Both the position numbers and the translations under genes were made by a program. DNA of 64,000 nucleotides, from NCBI RefSeq assembly GCF_003437535.1, contig NZ_QSQT01000012.1, positions 1 to 64,000 of the forward strand, given 5' to 3'. How positions within the stretch are numbered: position 1 is the first letter of the stretch; the number at the start of each line of letters is the position of its first letter. The notes under the pieces are model-generated. The model was given only the letters and a program-made list of their open reading frames with translations, was not told where the DNA came from and searched no databases. Below are positions 27,676 to 35,912 of the stretch, one piece after another. This DNA is from Phocaeicola plebeius (GTDB taxonomy: Bacteria > Bacteroidota > Bacteroidia > Bacteroidales > Bacteroidaceae).

Positions 27676-28949
27676 TCTGTATCTCCAAAGTCGAAACTCA
27701 GCTGACGTTCGTCTATCTTCTTGCGGGGAGTAGGGAGTAGAAGTTTCCGTACTCCGTAGGCACCTAGCTCATGAATGGTCTTTTCGGGCAGCTCATTGCA
27801 GGTGATGAAGTATTTGGCTTTCTTCATGACGGCTCCCATCTTCTTCAGTTCGTAAAATCCGATACGGGAGAAACGGCGGGAAGCCACAATCAGGCGGGCC
27901 GATTTTACTCCGATGCCCGGCACACGCAGGATGGCTTCATAATCGGCGGTCTGTATATTGACGGGGAAGAACTCCGGATGGCGAAGGGCCCAGGCCAGTT
28001 TCGGATCAATCTCCAAGTCCAGATTAGGACTCTGGTCGTCCACTATCTCATCTACCTTGAACTGATAGAAACGCAGCAGCCAGTCGGCCTGGTAAAGACG
28101 GTTTTCTCGTACCAGAGGCGGTTGCTTCAAGGTAGGAAGTCGCTTGTCATACGTATTTACCGAAATATAGCCTGAATAATACACTCGTTTCATGGTAGGT
28201 TCTTCATACAGCGAAGAAGATACCTGCAAGATATCCTTGTCTGTTTCGGGGGTGGCTCCTACAATCATCTGGGTACTTTGTCCGCCAGGAGCAAAGCGGG
28301 GAGTGTGACGATAGTGCTTGCGCTCTTCCTGATAGGTCTGTATGCCTTGTTGAATGTATTTCATCGGAAGATACACACTCTGGTGATCTTTCTCCGGTGC
28401 CAGCAGTTTTAAATTCTTTTCTGTCGGAATCTCCAGATTGACACTGAGACGGTCGGCATATAGTCCGGCTTCCCGTACCAGTTCTTCACTGGCACCGGGG
28501 ATACTTTTCAGGTGGATGTAACCATTGAAACGGTGCACCAGTCGCAGGTCTTTGGCCACCCGTACCAGGCGTTCCATGGTGTAGTCGGGGTTGCGTACCA
28601 CTCCCGAACTGAGAAATAGTCCTTCTATATAATTTCTTCGGTAGAACTCCATGGTCAGCTCCACCAGTTCCGTAACGGAAAGAGTGGCCCGTGGAATGTC
28701 GTTGCTTACCCGGTTGATGCAGTAGGCACAATCGTAGATGCAGTAGTTGGTCAGCATAATCTTGAGCAGGGAAATGCAGCGTCCGTCTTCTGAAAAGCTG
28801 TGACAGATGCCCCATCCTCCTACTGTATTACCGACTCCTCCCCGTGTGTTTTTACGGGAAGTACCGCTGGAAGCGCACGACACGTCGTATTTGGCGGATT
28901 CAGTCAGGATTTTTAGTTTTTGTATTACCTGTTCGTTCATTTCATTCAA
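27651..28949 (-). CDS. Putative DNA modification/repair radical SAM protein (TIGR03916-type)
   Basis: 432 aa. The radical-SAM CxxxCxxC motif is at Cys70, Cys74 and Cys77 (CIYDCAYC). A C-terminal helix-hairpin-helix DNA-binding segment (LRVPGIGVKSARLIVASRR, about residues 345-365) follows. The family partner is the DUF4130 protein, encoded here at 25648-26415 on the same strand. Substrate unknown; the HhH and partner imply DNA. The C-terminal tail is charged. Confidence 0.88.
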   Translation of the reverse strand: MNEMNEQVIQKLKILTESAKYDVSCASSGTSRKNTRGGVGNTVGGWGICHSFSEDGRCISLLKIMLTNYCIYDCAYCINRVSNDIPRATLSVTELVELTMEFYRRNYIEGLFLSSGVVRNPDYTMERLVRVAKDLRLVHRFNGYIHLKSIPGASEELVREAGLYADRLSVNLEIPTEKNLKLLAPEKDHQSVYLPMKYIQQGIQTYQEERKHYRHTPRFAPGGQSTQMIVGATPETDKDILQVSSSLYEEPTMKRVYYSGYISVNTYDKRLPTLKQPPLVRENRLYQADWLLRFYQFKVDEIVDDQSPNLDLEIDPKLAWALRHPEFFPVNIQTADYEAILRVPGIGVKSARLIVASRRFSRIGFYELKKMGAVMKKAKYFITCNELPEKTIHELGAYGVRKLLLPTPRKKIDERQLSFDFGDTEEAAPTNE

Positions 28950-29031
28950 AGTTAGAGAGAGTTTTTGAATTGTGCAATGAGTTTGGGATTTTTGTCGTAC
29001 CTTTGCGGCGGTTTACAAAAATCAAGAAAAC

Positions 29032-29937
29032 ATGTGGTTATTACTGGCTTTTTGCTCAGCGGCGTTGCTGGGCTTTTATGATGTCTTCAAGAAAAAATCA
29101 TTGGCAAACAATGCGGTTCTTCCGGTACTGGGACTGAACACGCTGTTTTCGAGTCTGATTTTTTTACCGTTTATTTTAGTTTCGTACTTTCATCCGGAGG
29201 CGTTGCAGGATACGCTTTTTTACGTGCCTTCAGCAGGTTGGGAGGTGCATAAGTTCATTATCCTGAAATCGTTTATCGTGCTTTCTTCGTGGACGTTCGG
29301 TTATTTTGGTATGAAACACCTGCCCTTGACCATTGTCGGCCCCATCAATGCTACCCGTCCGGTCATGACGCTGGTAGGTGCCTTGCTGATATTTGGTGAA
29401 CGCTTGAATGTGTACCAGTGGATTGGTGTGCTGATGGCTATCATTTCGTTTTTCATGCTGAGCCGTTCGGGAAAGAAAGAAGGAATAGATTTCAAGCACG
29501 ACAAATGGATTTGGTTTGTGGTGCTGGCGGCTGTGTTAGGTGCTGTCAGTGGTTTGTACGATAAATACCTGATGGGACGCTTCAACAACATGGTGGTACA
29601 GGCGTGGTACAATGTGTACCAGCTTTTCCTGATGGGAGGAGTGCTGATGTTCTTGTGGTGGCCCAAGCGGAAAAGCAGTACACCGTTTCACTGGGACTGG
29701 TGCATTATCCTGATTTCCGTATTCTTGTCGGCGGCTGATTTCGTGTATTTCTATGCGCTTGGTATGGACGGAGCCATGATTTCCATCGTGTCTATGGTGC
29801 GACGGGGAAGCGTGGTGGTTTCCTTCCTGTTTGGTGCCATGATATTCCGCGAGAAGAACCTGAAGAGCAAGGTGGTTGATTTGATTTTAGTGCTGATTGG
29901 TATGTTCTTCCTCTATTTAGGAAATGTATTAGGATAA
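29032..29937 (+). CDS. EamA/DMT-family transporter
   Basis: 301 aa with ten predicted helices in two EamA repeats (about 1-140 and 155-300). Marker segments are GPINATRPVMTLVGALLIFGERLN and MVRRGSVVVSFLFGAMIFREKNL. Inner membrane exporter or importer of small metabolites; substrate unknown. A -7 box TACCTTTG lies at 28998-29005, 26 bases before the start. Confidence 0.85.
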   Translation: MWLLLAFCSAALLGFYDVFKKKSLANNAVLPVLGLNTLFSSLIFLPFILVSYFHPEALQDTLFYVPSAGWEVHKFIILKSFIVLSSWTFGYFGMKHLPLTIVGPINATRPVMTLVGALLIFGERLNVYQWIGVLMAIISFFMLSRSGKKEGIDFKHDKWIWFVVLAAVLGAVSGLYDKYLMGRFNNMVVQAWYNVYQLFLMGGVLMFLWWPKRKSSTPFHWDWCIILISVFLSAADFVYFYALGMDGAMISIVSMVRRGSVVVSFLFGAMIFREKNLKSKVVDLILVLIGMFFLYLGNVLG

Positions 29938-29972
29938 TTACAAGGTCTTTTCTTGAACGACTGGGATGTGTC

Positions 29973-30058
29973 AGTACTTCCTTGGCAGTACTCCAGTACT
30001 TTCTAATCAGTACTCTGCTACTTTCACGGCAGTACTGCAGTACTTCCTAAGAAGTACT
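29973..30058. repeat. Array A2: four 22-bp units built on AGTACT
   Basis: Seven exact AGTACT palindromes plus one degenerate GCTACT alternate with spacers of exactly 8, 2, 8, 2, 8, 2, 8 bases. This gives a 22-bp period. Positions are 29973, 29987, 29995, 30009, 30017 (degenerate), 30031, 30039 and 30053. It lies in the 250-base gap between the EamA gene and the apbE terminator. Nothing else is seen in the gap. Confidence 0.95.
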
Positions 30059-30123
30059 GGGAAAAGAAGATTGTTACGGGTATTTTTGCCTGAAGAAGGC
30101 TGGTGTAGTATCTTGATAAGATA

Positions 30124-30163
30124 AAAAATGCCGGAGCGTATTTTTTACGTTCCGGCATTTTTT
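30124..30163. terminator. Strong bidirectional terminator
   Basis: Stem AAAAAATGCCGGA..CGTA / TACG..TCCGGCATTTTTT, flanked by A and T runs on both strands. It serves apbE on the minus strand and possibly the EamA gene on the plus strand. Confidence 0.92.
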
Positions 30164-30189
30164 ATATCCTGTCTTGGACAAGGCCTTTT

Positions 30190-31203
30190 TTAGTTTCGCA
30201 TGTATTTCTTCATACCCTCAGTGGAGTAAGTCTGCAATTTCCCGTCTTTGTCCGAGTAGATGAAATAGGCATCCAGCTCAGGATGGGCACTACAGATGGC
30301 CTTGGCTGAATCCAGTCCCAGTACCATGAAGGCAGTGGCGTAGGCATCGGCTGTGGCACAGTCCTTGGCGATGACGGTAGATGAAAGAATATTGTGCTGT
30401 ACCGGGTATCCCGTGCGAGGGTCGATGGTATGTGCATACTTCTTTCCGTCTTTGTAATAGAAATTGCGGTAGTTGCCCGAAGTAGCCATACCGGCATTGG
30501 TAATTTCTAATACGGTCTGTAGTTCCTGGTTGACGGACAGGGAATCGTCGATGGGTTTGTTGATTCCGATACGCCAAGGCTCCATTTTACTGTTTTGTCC
30601 TTTCAGCACCAGTTCCCCGCCGATGTCAATCATGTAGTTCCTGATGCCTTTGCGGTCGAACAGCCGGGCGACACAATCCACGCCGAAACCCTTGGCAATC
30701 GAGCTGAAGTCGAGCATCATGCGCGGGTCGGCCTTGACGACTTCTCCCTCTGCATTCAGCTGTATCTTGTCGATACTCACGAACTGGCGCAGGCTGTCGA
30801 TGGTCAGTGAATCGGGAAACTGGGAATGTTTGAACCCGAATCCCCATGCGTTGACCAGTGGGGCTACGGTGACATCATAGGCTTTTCCGGTCTCGTTGGA
30901 GATAGTCTTGGCCAGATTGAACACATACGCAAACAGGCTGTCGGCACGCATGTCTGTATTGTGGTTGATATGCGTGATGACCGACTGCTTGTTGAACGGC
31001 GACAAGGAATTGTCCACCTTTTGCAGTTCTTTCTCAATTTCCGCTTTCAGGTTCTCAGATGACTGGTAGGTAATCTTATATACCGTACCGAATACCAGTC
31101 CCTGGTCGGTCTGGTAAGGAGATTGTTTTCTCAGAATCAGTACCGTTCCTACGATGAGCAATACAAGAAACGGCAACTGCCATTTTAAGTTGTTTTTGTT
31201 CAT
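30190..31203 (-). CDS. apbE: FAD:protein FMN transferase (ApbE)
   Basis: 337 aa with one N-terminal membrane anchor (about residues 9-27, no lipobox Cys). ApbE attaches FMN covalently to Thr/Ser of target proteins such as the Rnf and Nqr subunits in the periplasm, using Mg2+. Family segments are DFSSIAKGFGVDCVARL, MIDIGGELVLKG, IDPRTGYPVQH and the metal-site ATADAYATAFMVLG. It is followed upstream by mntP with a 4-base gap, so the operon is DUF6452-DUF6048-mntP-apbE or part of it. Confidence 0.92.
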   Translation of the reverse strand: MNKNNLKWQLPFLVLLIVGTVLILRKQSPYQTDQGLVFGTVYKITYQSSENLKAEIEKELQKVDNSLSPFNKQSVITHINHNTDMRADSLFAYVFNLAKTISNETGKAYDVTVAPLVNAWGFGFKHSQFPDSLTIDSLRQFVSIDKIQLNAEGEVVKADPRMMLDFSSIAKGFGVDCVARLFDRKGIRNYMIDIGGELVLKGQNSKMEPWRIGINKPIDDSLSVNQELQTVLEITNAGMATSGNYRNFYYKDGKKYAHTIDPRTGYPVQHNILSSTVIAKDCATADAYATAFMVLGLDSAKAICSAHPELDAYFIYSDKDGKLQTYSTEGMKKYMRN

Positions 31204-31207
31204 GATT

Positions 31208-31780
31208 TTATTGCAAGAATAAATGTTCTACTAATATTTTGATACCGATGCCAATCAGCACCAGTCCCCCGAAGATTTCCACCCGCAGGTGAAAACGCTT
31301 GCCGAAGAATACGCCGATGAGGCTTCCTGCCAGTGAGAGTACGAAAGAGGCAATTCCAATACTGGTCAGAGGCATCCAAAGACTTTCCAGTTGTTTGAAT
31401 CCGGCAAAGGCAAACGAGATACCGATGGCCAATGCATCAATACTGGTGGCTACAGCCAATGCCAGTGTCACTTTCAGGCTGGTAGGGTTGAAGGAAGCAG
31501 TCTCTTCTTCTTTAAACTGCGCACGTATCATGCGGATACCTAAAAATGCCAATAGGGCAAAGGCAATCCAATGGTCGTAGGCTTCAATCAGATGCTGGAA
31601 ACGGCTGGCACCTAACCATCCCAAGAAGGGCATTAGTGCTTGAAAGAGTCCGAAGAAAAAAGCCATTCGTAAAAACGTGCCCCATTGAATGCGGTGCAAA
31701 ATAATTCCGCTGGTTACGGATACGGTGAAACAGTCGATAGCCAGACTGACGGACAATAAGATGGTTTCGATTAAATTCAT
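31208..31780 (-). CDS. mntP: Manganese efflux pump MntP
   Basis: 190 aa with six membrane helices. Conserved aspartates are in SVSLAIDCFTVS and ATSIDALAIGIS, which form the divalent-metal path in the MntP family. Exports Mn2+ across the inner membrane. No yybP-ykoY-like riboswitch is seen upstream; the gene is 5 bases after DUF6048. Confidence 0.92.
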   Translation of the reverse strand: MNLIETILLSVSLAIDCFTVSVTSGIILHRIQWGTFLRMAFFFGLFQALMPFLGWLGASRFQHLIEAYDHWIAFALLAFLGIRMIRAQFKEEETASFNPTSLKVTLALAVATSIDALAIGISFAFAGFKQLESLWMPLTSIGIASFVLSLAGSLIGVFFGKRFHLRVEIFGGLVLIGIGIKILVEHLFLQ

Positions 31781-31785
31781 GTGAA

Positions 31786-32532
31786 TCAGAAGGGTAAGTT
31801 GTAAATGAGATTATACGTCAAGTTAAAGCTGCTCCCGGCATTTTTCCCGAATCCGGGCACATACCATGGAATGGAATTGTCATGACCTTCCACGTTCATT
31901 CTCATTTTATATCGCACGCTCCAGCCCATGCAGAAACCTTTGTATATTTTCACTTTAAGTCCGAGCACTCCTTCTAGCCAGCTGGCTCTGCTCTTCATAT
32001 CGGAATAAGCAAACGGATAGGAGACTTCTCCACCATAGTTGGGGTCGGTCATGCTGGGGCCGTCTACATCATAGCTGAAAGAACTCATGCCGTAGCGAAG
32101 ACCCACATACAAATAACCCGGGAGATGTGTCTTTTTGTAAAACACATTATAATCCATTCCGATACGGAAGTAAGGAGCGGAAGTCTTGTAGTGCAGGTTG
32201 TTTCCGTCATTTATGGCATCTGCCTTTCCGTATCCCACTTCAATGACGGGAAGAAAGCGATTTTTCAAGTTGGCTTGTACGGCAATTTCAGTATTCAGAA
32301 TGTCGCTGCCTAACAGGTAACTTCCCAGTCCGGCAATTTCCACTCCTATGCTCGTGCCCTGATAGAACGGGACAGACTCTGTCGGCTCAGCTTTCTTCTT
32401 GTCTTCCTTTTTAATCTCTGCGGGAGTTGCTTTATGTACGCCCGGTTTCTGTGCCTGCAAGGGAGAAAGCAAAAGACAGCTACTCGTTAGTATCAGAAAT
32501 AGTGAAATATATCTTGAAATTCTCTTTCTCAT
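31786..32532 (-). CDS. Conserved envelope protein (DUF6048-type)
   Basis: 248 aa. The signal peptide is MRKRISRYISLFLILTSSC..LQAQ, followed by a Lys/Glu-rich linker (about 30-50) and a beta-rich body. The body looks like a small outer-membrane barrel (GVEIAGLGSYLLG, YFRIGMDYNVFYKK, GYLYVGLRYGMSSF, FNLTYNLIYNLPF). The family assignment is from recollection of this gene pair in Bacteroides. It overlaps the upstream gene by 53 bases in another frame. No later start keeps the signal peptide, so the overlap appears real. Confidence 0.72.
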   Translation of the reverse strand: MRKRISRYISLFLILTSSCLLLSPLQAQKPGVHKATPAEIKKEDKKKAEPTESVPFYQGTSIGVEIAGLGSYLLGSDILNTEIAVQANLKNRFLPVIEVGYGKADAINDGNNLHYKTSAPYFRIGMDYNVFYKKTHLPGYLYVGLRYGMSSFSYDVDGPSMTDPNYGGEVSYPFAYSDMKSRASWLEGVLGLKVKIYKGFCMGWSVRYKMRMNVEGHDNSIPWYVPGFGKNAGSSFNLTYNLIYNLPF

Positions 32533-32980
32533 AATTATCTATGTTCGGATTGGTAATGACAAGCGAATCGAGCATACGGGTAGTAGTTTCCGCACCGGTG
32601 ACTTCATAAAACATCATGGTACCGCAATCCAGGTTGATAAAGTAAGGAATATTGCGGTGGGTGATTGTAAGGACGTCTCGCTGGCGGTTGGCATACTGAA
32701 GGATAAACCGGGTTTGTTCTCCGTAGCTGAGCGGTAGGCTGAGCGTACTTGTGTTGGTTGACTTATTAATCAGCGTGTCGTAAATTGTCGTATCAGCGGT
32801 CTCCAACTGCCCGATGACCGTCAGTGTATCGGTGTACTGCACAGACCGTCCATATTGGTCAACAAATGCAAACTGGGCATACGCCAGTGCATTGGGCGGA
32901 CAGTTTTCCACTTCACAAGCTGGGAAAAAGGAAACGACTGCCACCAAGAGGATACCTAATACAATCGGTAGTTTCTTCAT
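32480..32980 (-). CDS. Conserved lipoprotein-like protein (DUF6452-type)
   Basis: 166 aa. N-terminal signal sequence with a cysteine (FFPACEVENC) that could be lipidated, then a beta-sandwich-like body. The stop codon of the upstream glycosyltransferase and this start overlap by one base. The 3' end overlaps the start of the DUF6048 gene by 53 bases. It is always seen with that partner in my recollection, which suggests a two-protein envelope unit. No function recognised. Confidence 0.72.
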   Translation of the reverse strand: MKKLPIVLGILLVAVVSFFPACEVENCPPNALAYAQFAFVDQYGRSVQYTDTLTVIGQLETADTTIYDTLINKSTNTSTLSLPLSYGEQTRFILQYANRQRDVLTITHRNIPYFINLDCGTMMFYEVTGAETTTRMLDSLVITNPNIDNYEKENFKIYFTISDTNE

Positions 32981-33933
32981 TATTCAATTTCTTTCTCGAT
33001 TTGATAGTTGTTTCTTTCAGGAGAATTGCGTGCAATCAGTTCTCCGATAAATCCGGCCAGGAAAAGCTGGGTCCCTAATATCATGGTGGTAAGTGCCAGG
33101 TAGAAATAGGGACTTTCAGTTACCAGGCGATAAGGATTGCCGCAATACATGTCATAGAGCTTGGTAGCGCCTACTACAACGACAGCGATAAATCCCAGGA
33201 TGAACATGATGGAACCTAAGAAGCCGAAGATGTGCATCGGTTTCACGCCGAAGGTAGACAAGAACCACAAGGTAAGCAAATCCAGATATCCGTTGACGAA
33301 ACGGTTCAGTCCGAACTTGGTCTTTCCATATTTGCGTGCCTGATGATGTACAATCTTTTCTCCGATACGGTTGAAACCGGCATTTTTAGCCAGGTAGGGA
33401 ATGTAGCGGTGCATTTCGCCGTACACCTCAATGTTTTTCACTACGTCCCGGCGATAGGCTTTCAGTCCGCAGTTGAAGTCGTGCAGATTATGTATTCCCG
33501 AAACCGCACGTGCAGTAGCATTGAATAGTTTGGTCGGGATTGTTTTCGACAGCGGGTCATAGCGCTTCTGTTTCCATCCGGAAACCAAGTCATAGCCGTC
33601 TTCTGTAATCATGCGGTAAAGTTCCGGAATCTCATCCGGACTGTCCTGTAAATCAGCATCCATGGTGATGATTACATCTCCCTCTGCTTTCTTGAATCCG
33701 CAGAATAAGGCAGGTGATTTTCCATAATTACGGCGGAACTTGATGCCTTTCACTTCTTTTGACTTCCGGCTAAGCTCTTCGATGACCTGCCAGGAGTGGT
33801 CTGTACTACCATCATTTACAAAGATAACTTCGTAGGTAAAATGATGCTCATGCATTACGCGTTCAATCCAAGCATACAGTTCGGGTAAGGACTCCTCTTC
33901 ATTATATAGAGGTACGACTACAGATATATCCAT
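32980..33933 (-). CDS. Membrane-anchored family 2 glycosyltransferase (DPM1/GtrB-like)
   Basis: 317 aa. GT-A domain at residues 1-225 with VVPLYNEEESLPELY, VNDGSTDHSW and the metal motif DADLQDSPDE, then two C-terminal membrane helices (about 235-260 and 275-300). It probably transfers a sugar to a polyprenyl phosphate at the cytoplasmic face, as in polyprenyl-phosphate glucose/mannose synthases. It is 19 bases downstream of the DUF4199 gene. Confidence 0.88.
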   Translation of the reverse strand: MDISVVVPLYNEEESLPELYAWIERVMHEHHFTYEVIFVNDGSTDHSWQVIEELSRKSKEVKGIKFRRNYGKSPALFCGFKKAEGDVIITMDADLQDSPDEIPELYRMITEDGYDLVSGWKQKRYDPLSKTIPTKLFNATARAVSGIHNLHDFNCGLKAYRRDVVKNIEVYGEMHRYIPYLAKNAGFNRIGEKIVHHQARKYGKTKFGLNRFVNGYLDLLTLWFLSTFGVKPMHIFGFLGSIMFILGFIAVVVVGATKLYDMYCGNPYRLVTESPYFYLALTTMILGTQLFLAGFIGELIARNSPERNNYQIEKEIE

Positions 33934-33952
33934 ATTTATATTGCTAAAGCGA

Positions 33953-34483
33953 TTAGTTTTTCTTTTTCATGACTACCAGACCGGTGGGAATGGCTAACAG
34001 GATTCCATAGAAGAAATTCTGCGAAAGCAGCTGAAAGGTCAGTTGCAAAGAACTGAGAGAAGAAATGACATTCAGACTGCCGATAAGTTGTTCTACGGAA
34101 ATCTTCATGTCGCCGGTTACGGAATCCTTTATAGTTTCCAGTTGGTCCAGATACGTATTCAACAAATAACCCTGATCAATAAAGCGGAAATACACGTAGT
34201 GTGCCAGCGCTGTCAGGATAGAAGCAAAAAGATACATCAGAAAGCAGAAACTGAAAGCCTGAGTGAAAGAAAAATTGCCTTCATGATACTGGTTGCGGTA
34301 GCGGCGTGCATAAATGTAGCCTAACACCGGTACAAAGAGGGTCATCAGGATAAACAGGAGCTGAAGCAACGGGATGGAAAAGCCTATGGGGAGGAAGATA
34401 AATTTGAAAATCCAGAACAATCCCATGTAAGTTCCAAACCGCATGGCGTATTCCTGTAAGGTTATCGGTCTTTCTGTTGTCAT
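33953..34483 (-). CDS. DUF4199-family membrane protein
   Basis: 176 aa with four membrane helices: about 15-35, 38-55, 72-98 and 150-170. A periplasmic or cytoplasmic loop at 100-145 lies between the third and fourth. DUF4199 proteins are common in Bacteroidetes beside DPM1-like glycosyltransferases, as here. Function unknown. First gene of the minus-strand operon that runs toward apbE. Confidence 0.82.
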   Translation of the reverse strand: MTTERPITLQEYAMRFGTYMGLFWIFKFIFLPIGFSIPLLQLLFILMTLFVPVLGYIYARRYRNQYHEGNFSFTQAFSFCFLMYLFASILTALAHYVYFRFIDQGYLLNTYLDQLETIKDSVTGDMKISVEQLIGSLNVISSLSSLQLTFQLLSQNFFYGILLAIPTGLVVMKKKN

Positions 34484-34599
34484 GATAGTTACGTTTGATA
34501 ATGGTTACAAAAGTAGTCTTTTTCAGTGAGCTGTGGTATATAAAAAGACTGAAAAATCATATTCTTTACCATTTTGGTATATTTTTTTTCATGAAGGTA

Positions 34600-34629
34600 T
34601 TGCGTATTCAAAAAAAATGCCTACCTTTG
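34600..34629 (+). promoter_or_regulatory. Promoter of SRP RNA / tRNA-Thr
   Basis: -33 TTG at 34600-34602, 19-base spacer, -7 TACCTTTG at 34622-34629. The SRP RNA fold begins 55 bases later, so a short precursor is expected. Confidence 0.8.
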
Positions 34630-34683
34630 CACCCGCAATCGAGAAACATCGATAAGATGTCTGTCGAGAACATGTTGAAATAC

Positions 34684-34779
34684 GGGTAAGTCCCATACGG
34701 CCAGCTCCCTTCGAATCCTCCAGGGCTTGATCGCAGCAAAGGTAGTTGGTTGTAGCGGCGCGATATGGTAAGCTTACCC
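34684..34779 (+). ncRNA. ffs: Signal recognition particle RNA, small bacterial type
   Basis: A 96-base rod-like hairpin. The terminal helix is GGGTAAG (34684-34690) / CTTACCC (34773-34779), with a second helix CCAT (34693-34696) / ATGG (34765-34768). The apical part has the SRP helix-8 signature: CCT-C-CAGG-GC, loop TTGATC, GC-AGCA-A-AGG. The CAGG/AGCA symmetric loop is what Ffh binds. The usual GNRA tetraloop is replaced by a hexaloop. It guides membrane proteins to the Sec translocon together with Ffh. It lies 4 bases before a tRNA, so processing from a common transcript is likely. Confidence 0.82.
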
Positions 34780-34783
34780 ACCC

Positions 34784-34857
34784 GCCTCTTTAGCTCAGTT
34801 GGCCAGAGCACGTGATTTGTAATCTCGGGGTCGTTGGTTCGAATCCGACAAGAGGCT
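34784..34857 (+). tRNA. tRNA-Thr (anticodon TGT)
   Basis: Acceptor GCCTCTT / AAGAGGC, D-arm GCTC..GAGC, anticodon loop TTTGTAA giving anticodon UGU, T-arm GTTGG-TTCGAAT-CCGAC, discriminator T. CCA is not encoded. The anticodon stem CGTGA/TCTCG has one central T-T mismatch. Confidence 0.95.
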
Positions 34858-34930
34858 CAGGAAAGTTGGACAGTGTTGTTCAACTTTTTTGTGTCTATAA
34901 ATTAGGAAAAAAAAGCCTTCATTCAAACGT

Positions 34931-35797
34931 TCATTGGATTTTCTTCCGATAAGAAGTCGGTGTCATCCCTGTATGCTTTTTAAAGCACCGGTTAAAGTGT
35001 GCGACTGATTCAAAGCCGCATTCCAGACTGATTTCTGAAATATTCCATTTCCCGTTTAGTAATAGTTTGCAGGCATAGCCAATTCGCATGTCTGTGATAT
35101 GTTGTCTGAATGTCTTTCCGGTGTTTTCCTTGAAAAAACGGCAGAAGGCAGTTGGGTTCATGGCAGCGTATGAGGCTACATCCTCCAGACAGATTGGCTG
35201 GGTGTAATGCTTGTTGAGGAAGGCCATGACCTTTTCAATCTTTCGTCCGTTAAACCGTGCTGGGACTGGGTCATAGGCTGGAGAGGAGATGACTTTTTGG
35301 GGAGTAAGATGCGTCAGTGCATCCAGCAGTTGCAGAAACTCCACTATTTGTCCCACCCCTTCTTTTTGCGGGATGCGCTTTATTATCTGCGGAATATTAT
35401 CCGTGCAATTGGATAGTGAAAACAGCAGCCCCCTTTGTGCCTCTTCCAGCAGGCGATTGATACCTTGAAACTGGCTGTAGTGCGAGAAAGCATATTGCAT
35501 GAAATCCTTTTCGAATTGGATGATAACCCCGTTCACTCTTAATTCTTCCTTCAGGTCGTATTCCGGTGCGTTTTCCAGGTAATGAGGAAGGTTGGAACCT
35601 AAAAGAAACAATTGCTGGTCGGAGAAATCGGTCATACCGTCGCCTGCCATTCCCAGGCCATATCCCTTTTCGATGTAAATCACTTCAAACTCACTATGGA
35701 AATGCCAGGGATAAGTGAAGTTCTTGTAATCGTAGAACCGGGCCTTCAGCGGGTGGGCATCTGTAATATCCAGTTGTTCGTTGAGTATCTTTCTCAT
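34931..35797 (-). CDS. AraC-family regulator with cupin sensor domain
   Basis: 288 aa. The N-terminal cupin has YPWHFHSEFEVIYIEKG, a sugar-binding type found in AraC/RhaS-like regulators. The C-terminal double HTH comes from about residue 190 (ICLEDVASYAAMNPTAFCRFFKE, SEISLECGFESVAHFNRCFKKHTGMTPTSYRK). It is divergent from the mannonate genes 116 bases away, so it is the prime candidate regulator of hexuronate breakdown. Minus-strand -7 box TAACTTTG at 35826-35833. Confidence 0.9.
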   Translation of the reverse strand: MRKILNEQLDITDAHPLKARFYDYKNFTYPWHFHSEFEVIYIEKGYGLGMAGDGMTDFSDQQLFLLGSNLPHYLENAPEYDLKEELRVNGVIIQFEKDFMQYAFSHYSQFQGINRLLEEAQRGLLFSLSNCTDNIPQIIKRIPQKEGVGQIVEFLQLLDALTHLTPQKVISSPAYDPVPARFNGRKIEKVMAFLNKHYTQPICLEDVASYAAMNPTAFCRFFKENTGKTFRQHITDMRIGYACKLLLNGKWNISEISLECGFESVAHFNRCFKKHTGMTPTSYRKKIQ

Positions 35798-35912
35798 GTC
35801 AGGAAAAGGAAAAAGTAAGATGCTGCAAAGTTACGCAAATAACCTGCAAAAATTGGCAAATGTTCATGTTTATTTCTCCTCTAACTTTGGGGCAGATAAA
35901 AATTGACATAAT

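Noticed and set aside
34608..34811. 67-codon minus-strand frame
   Set aside because: Antisense to the SRP RNA and tRNA-Thr.
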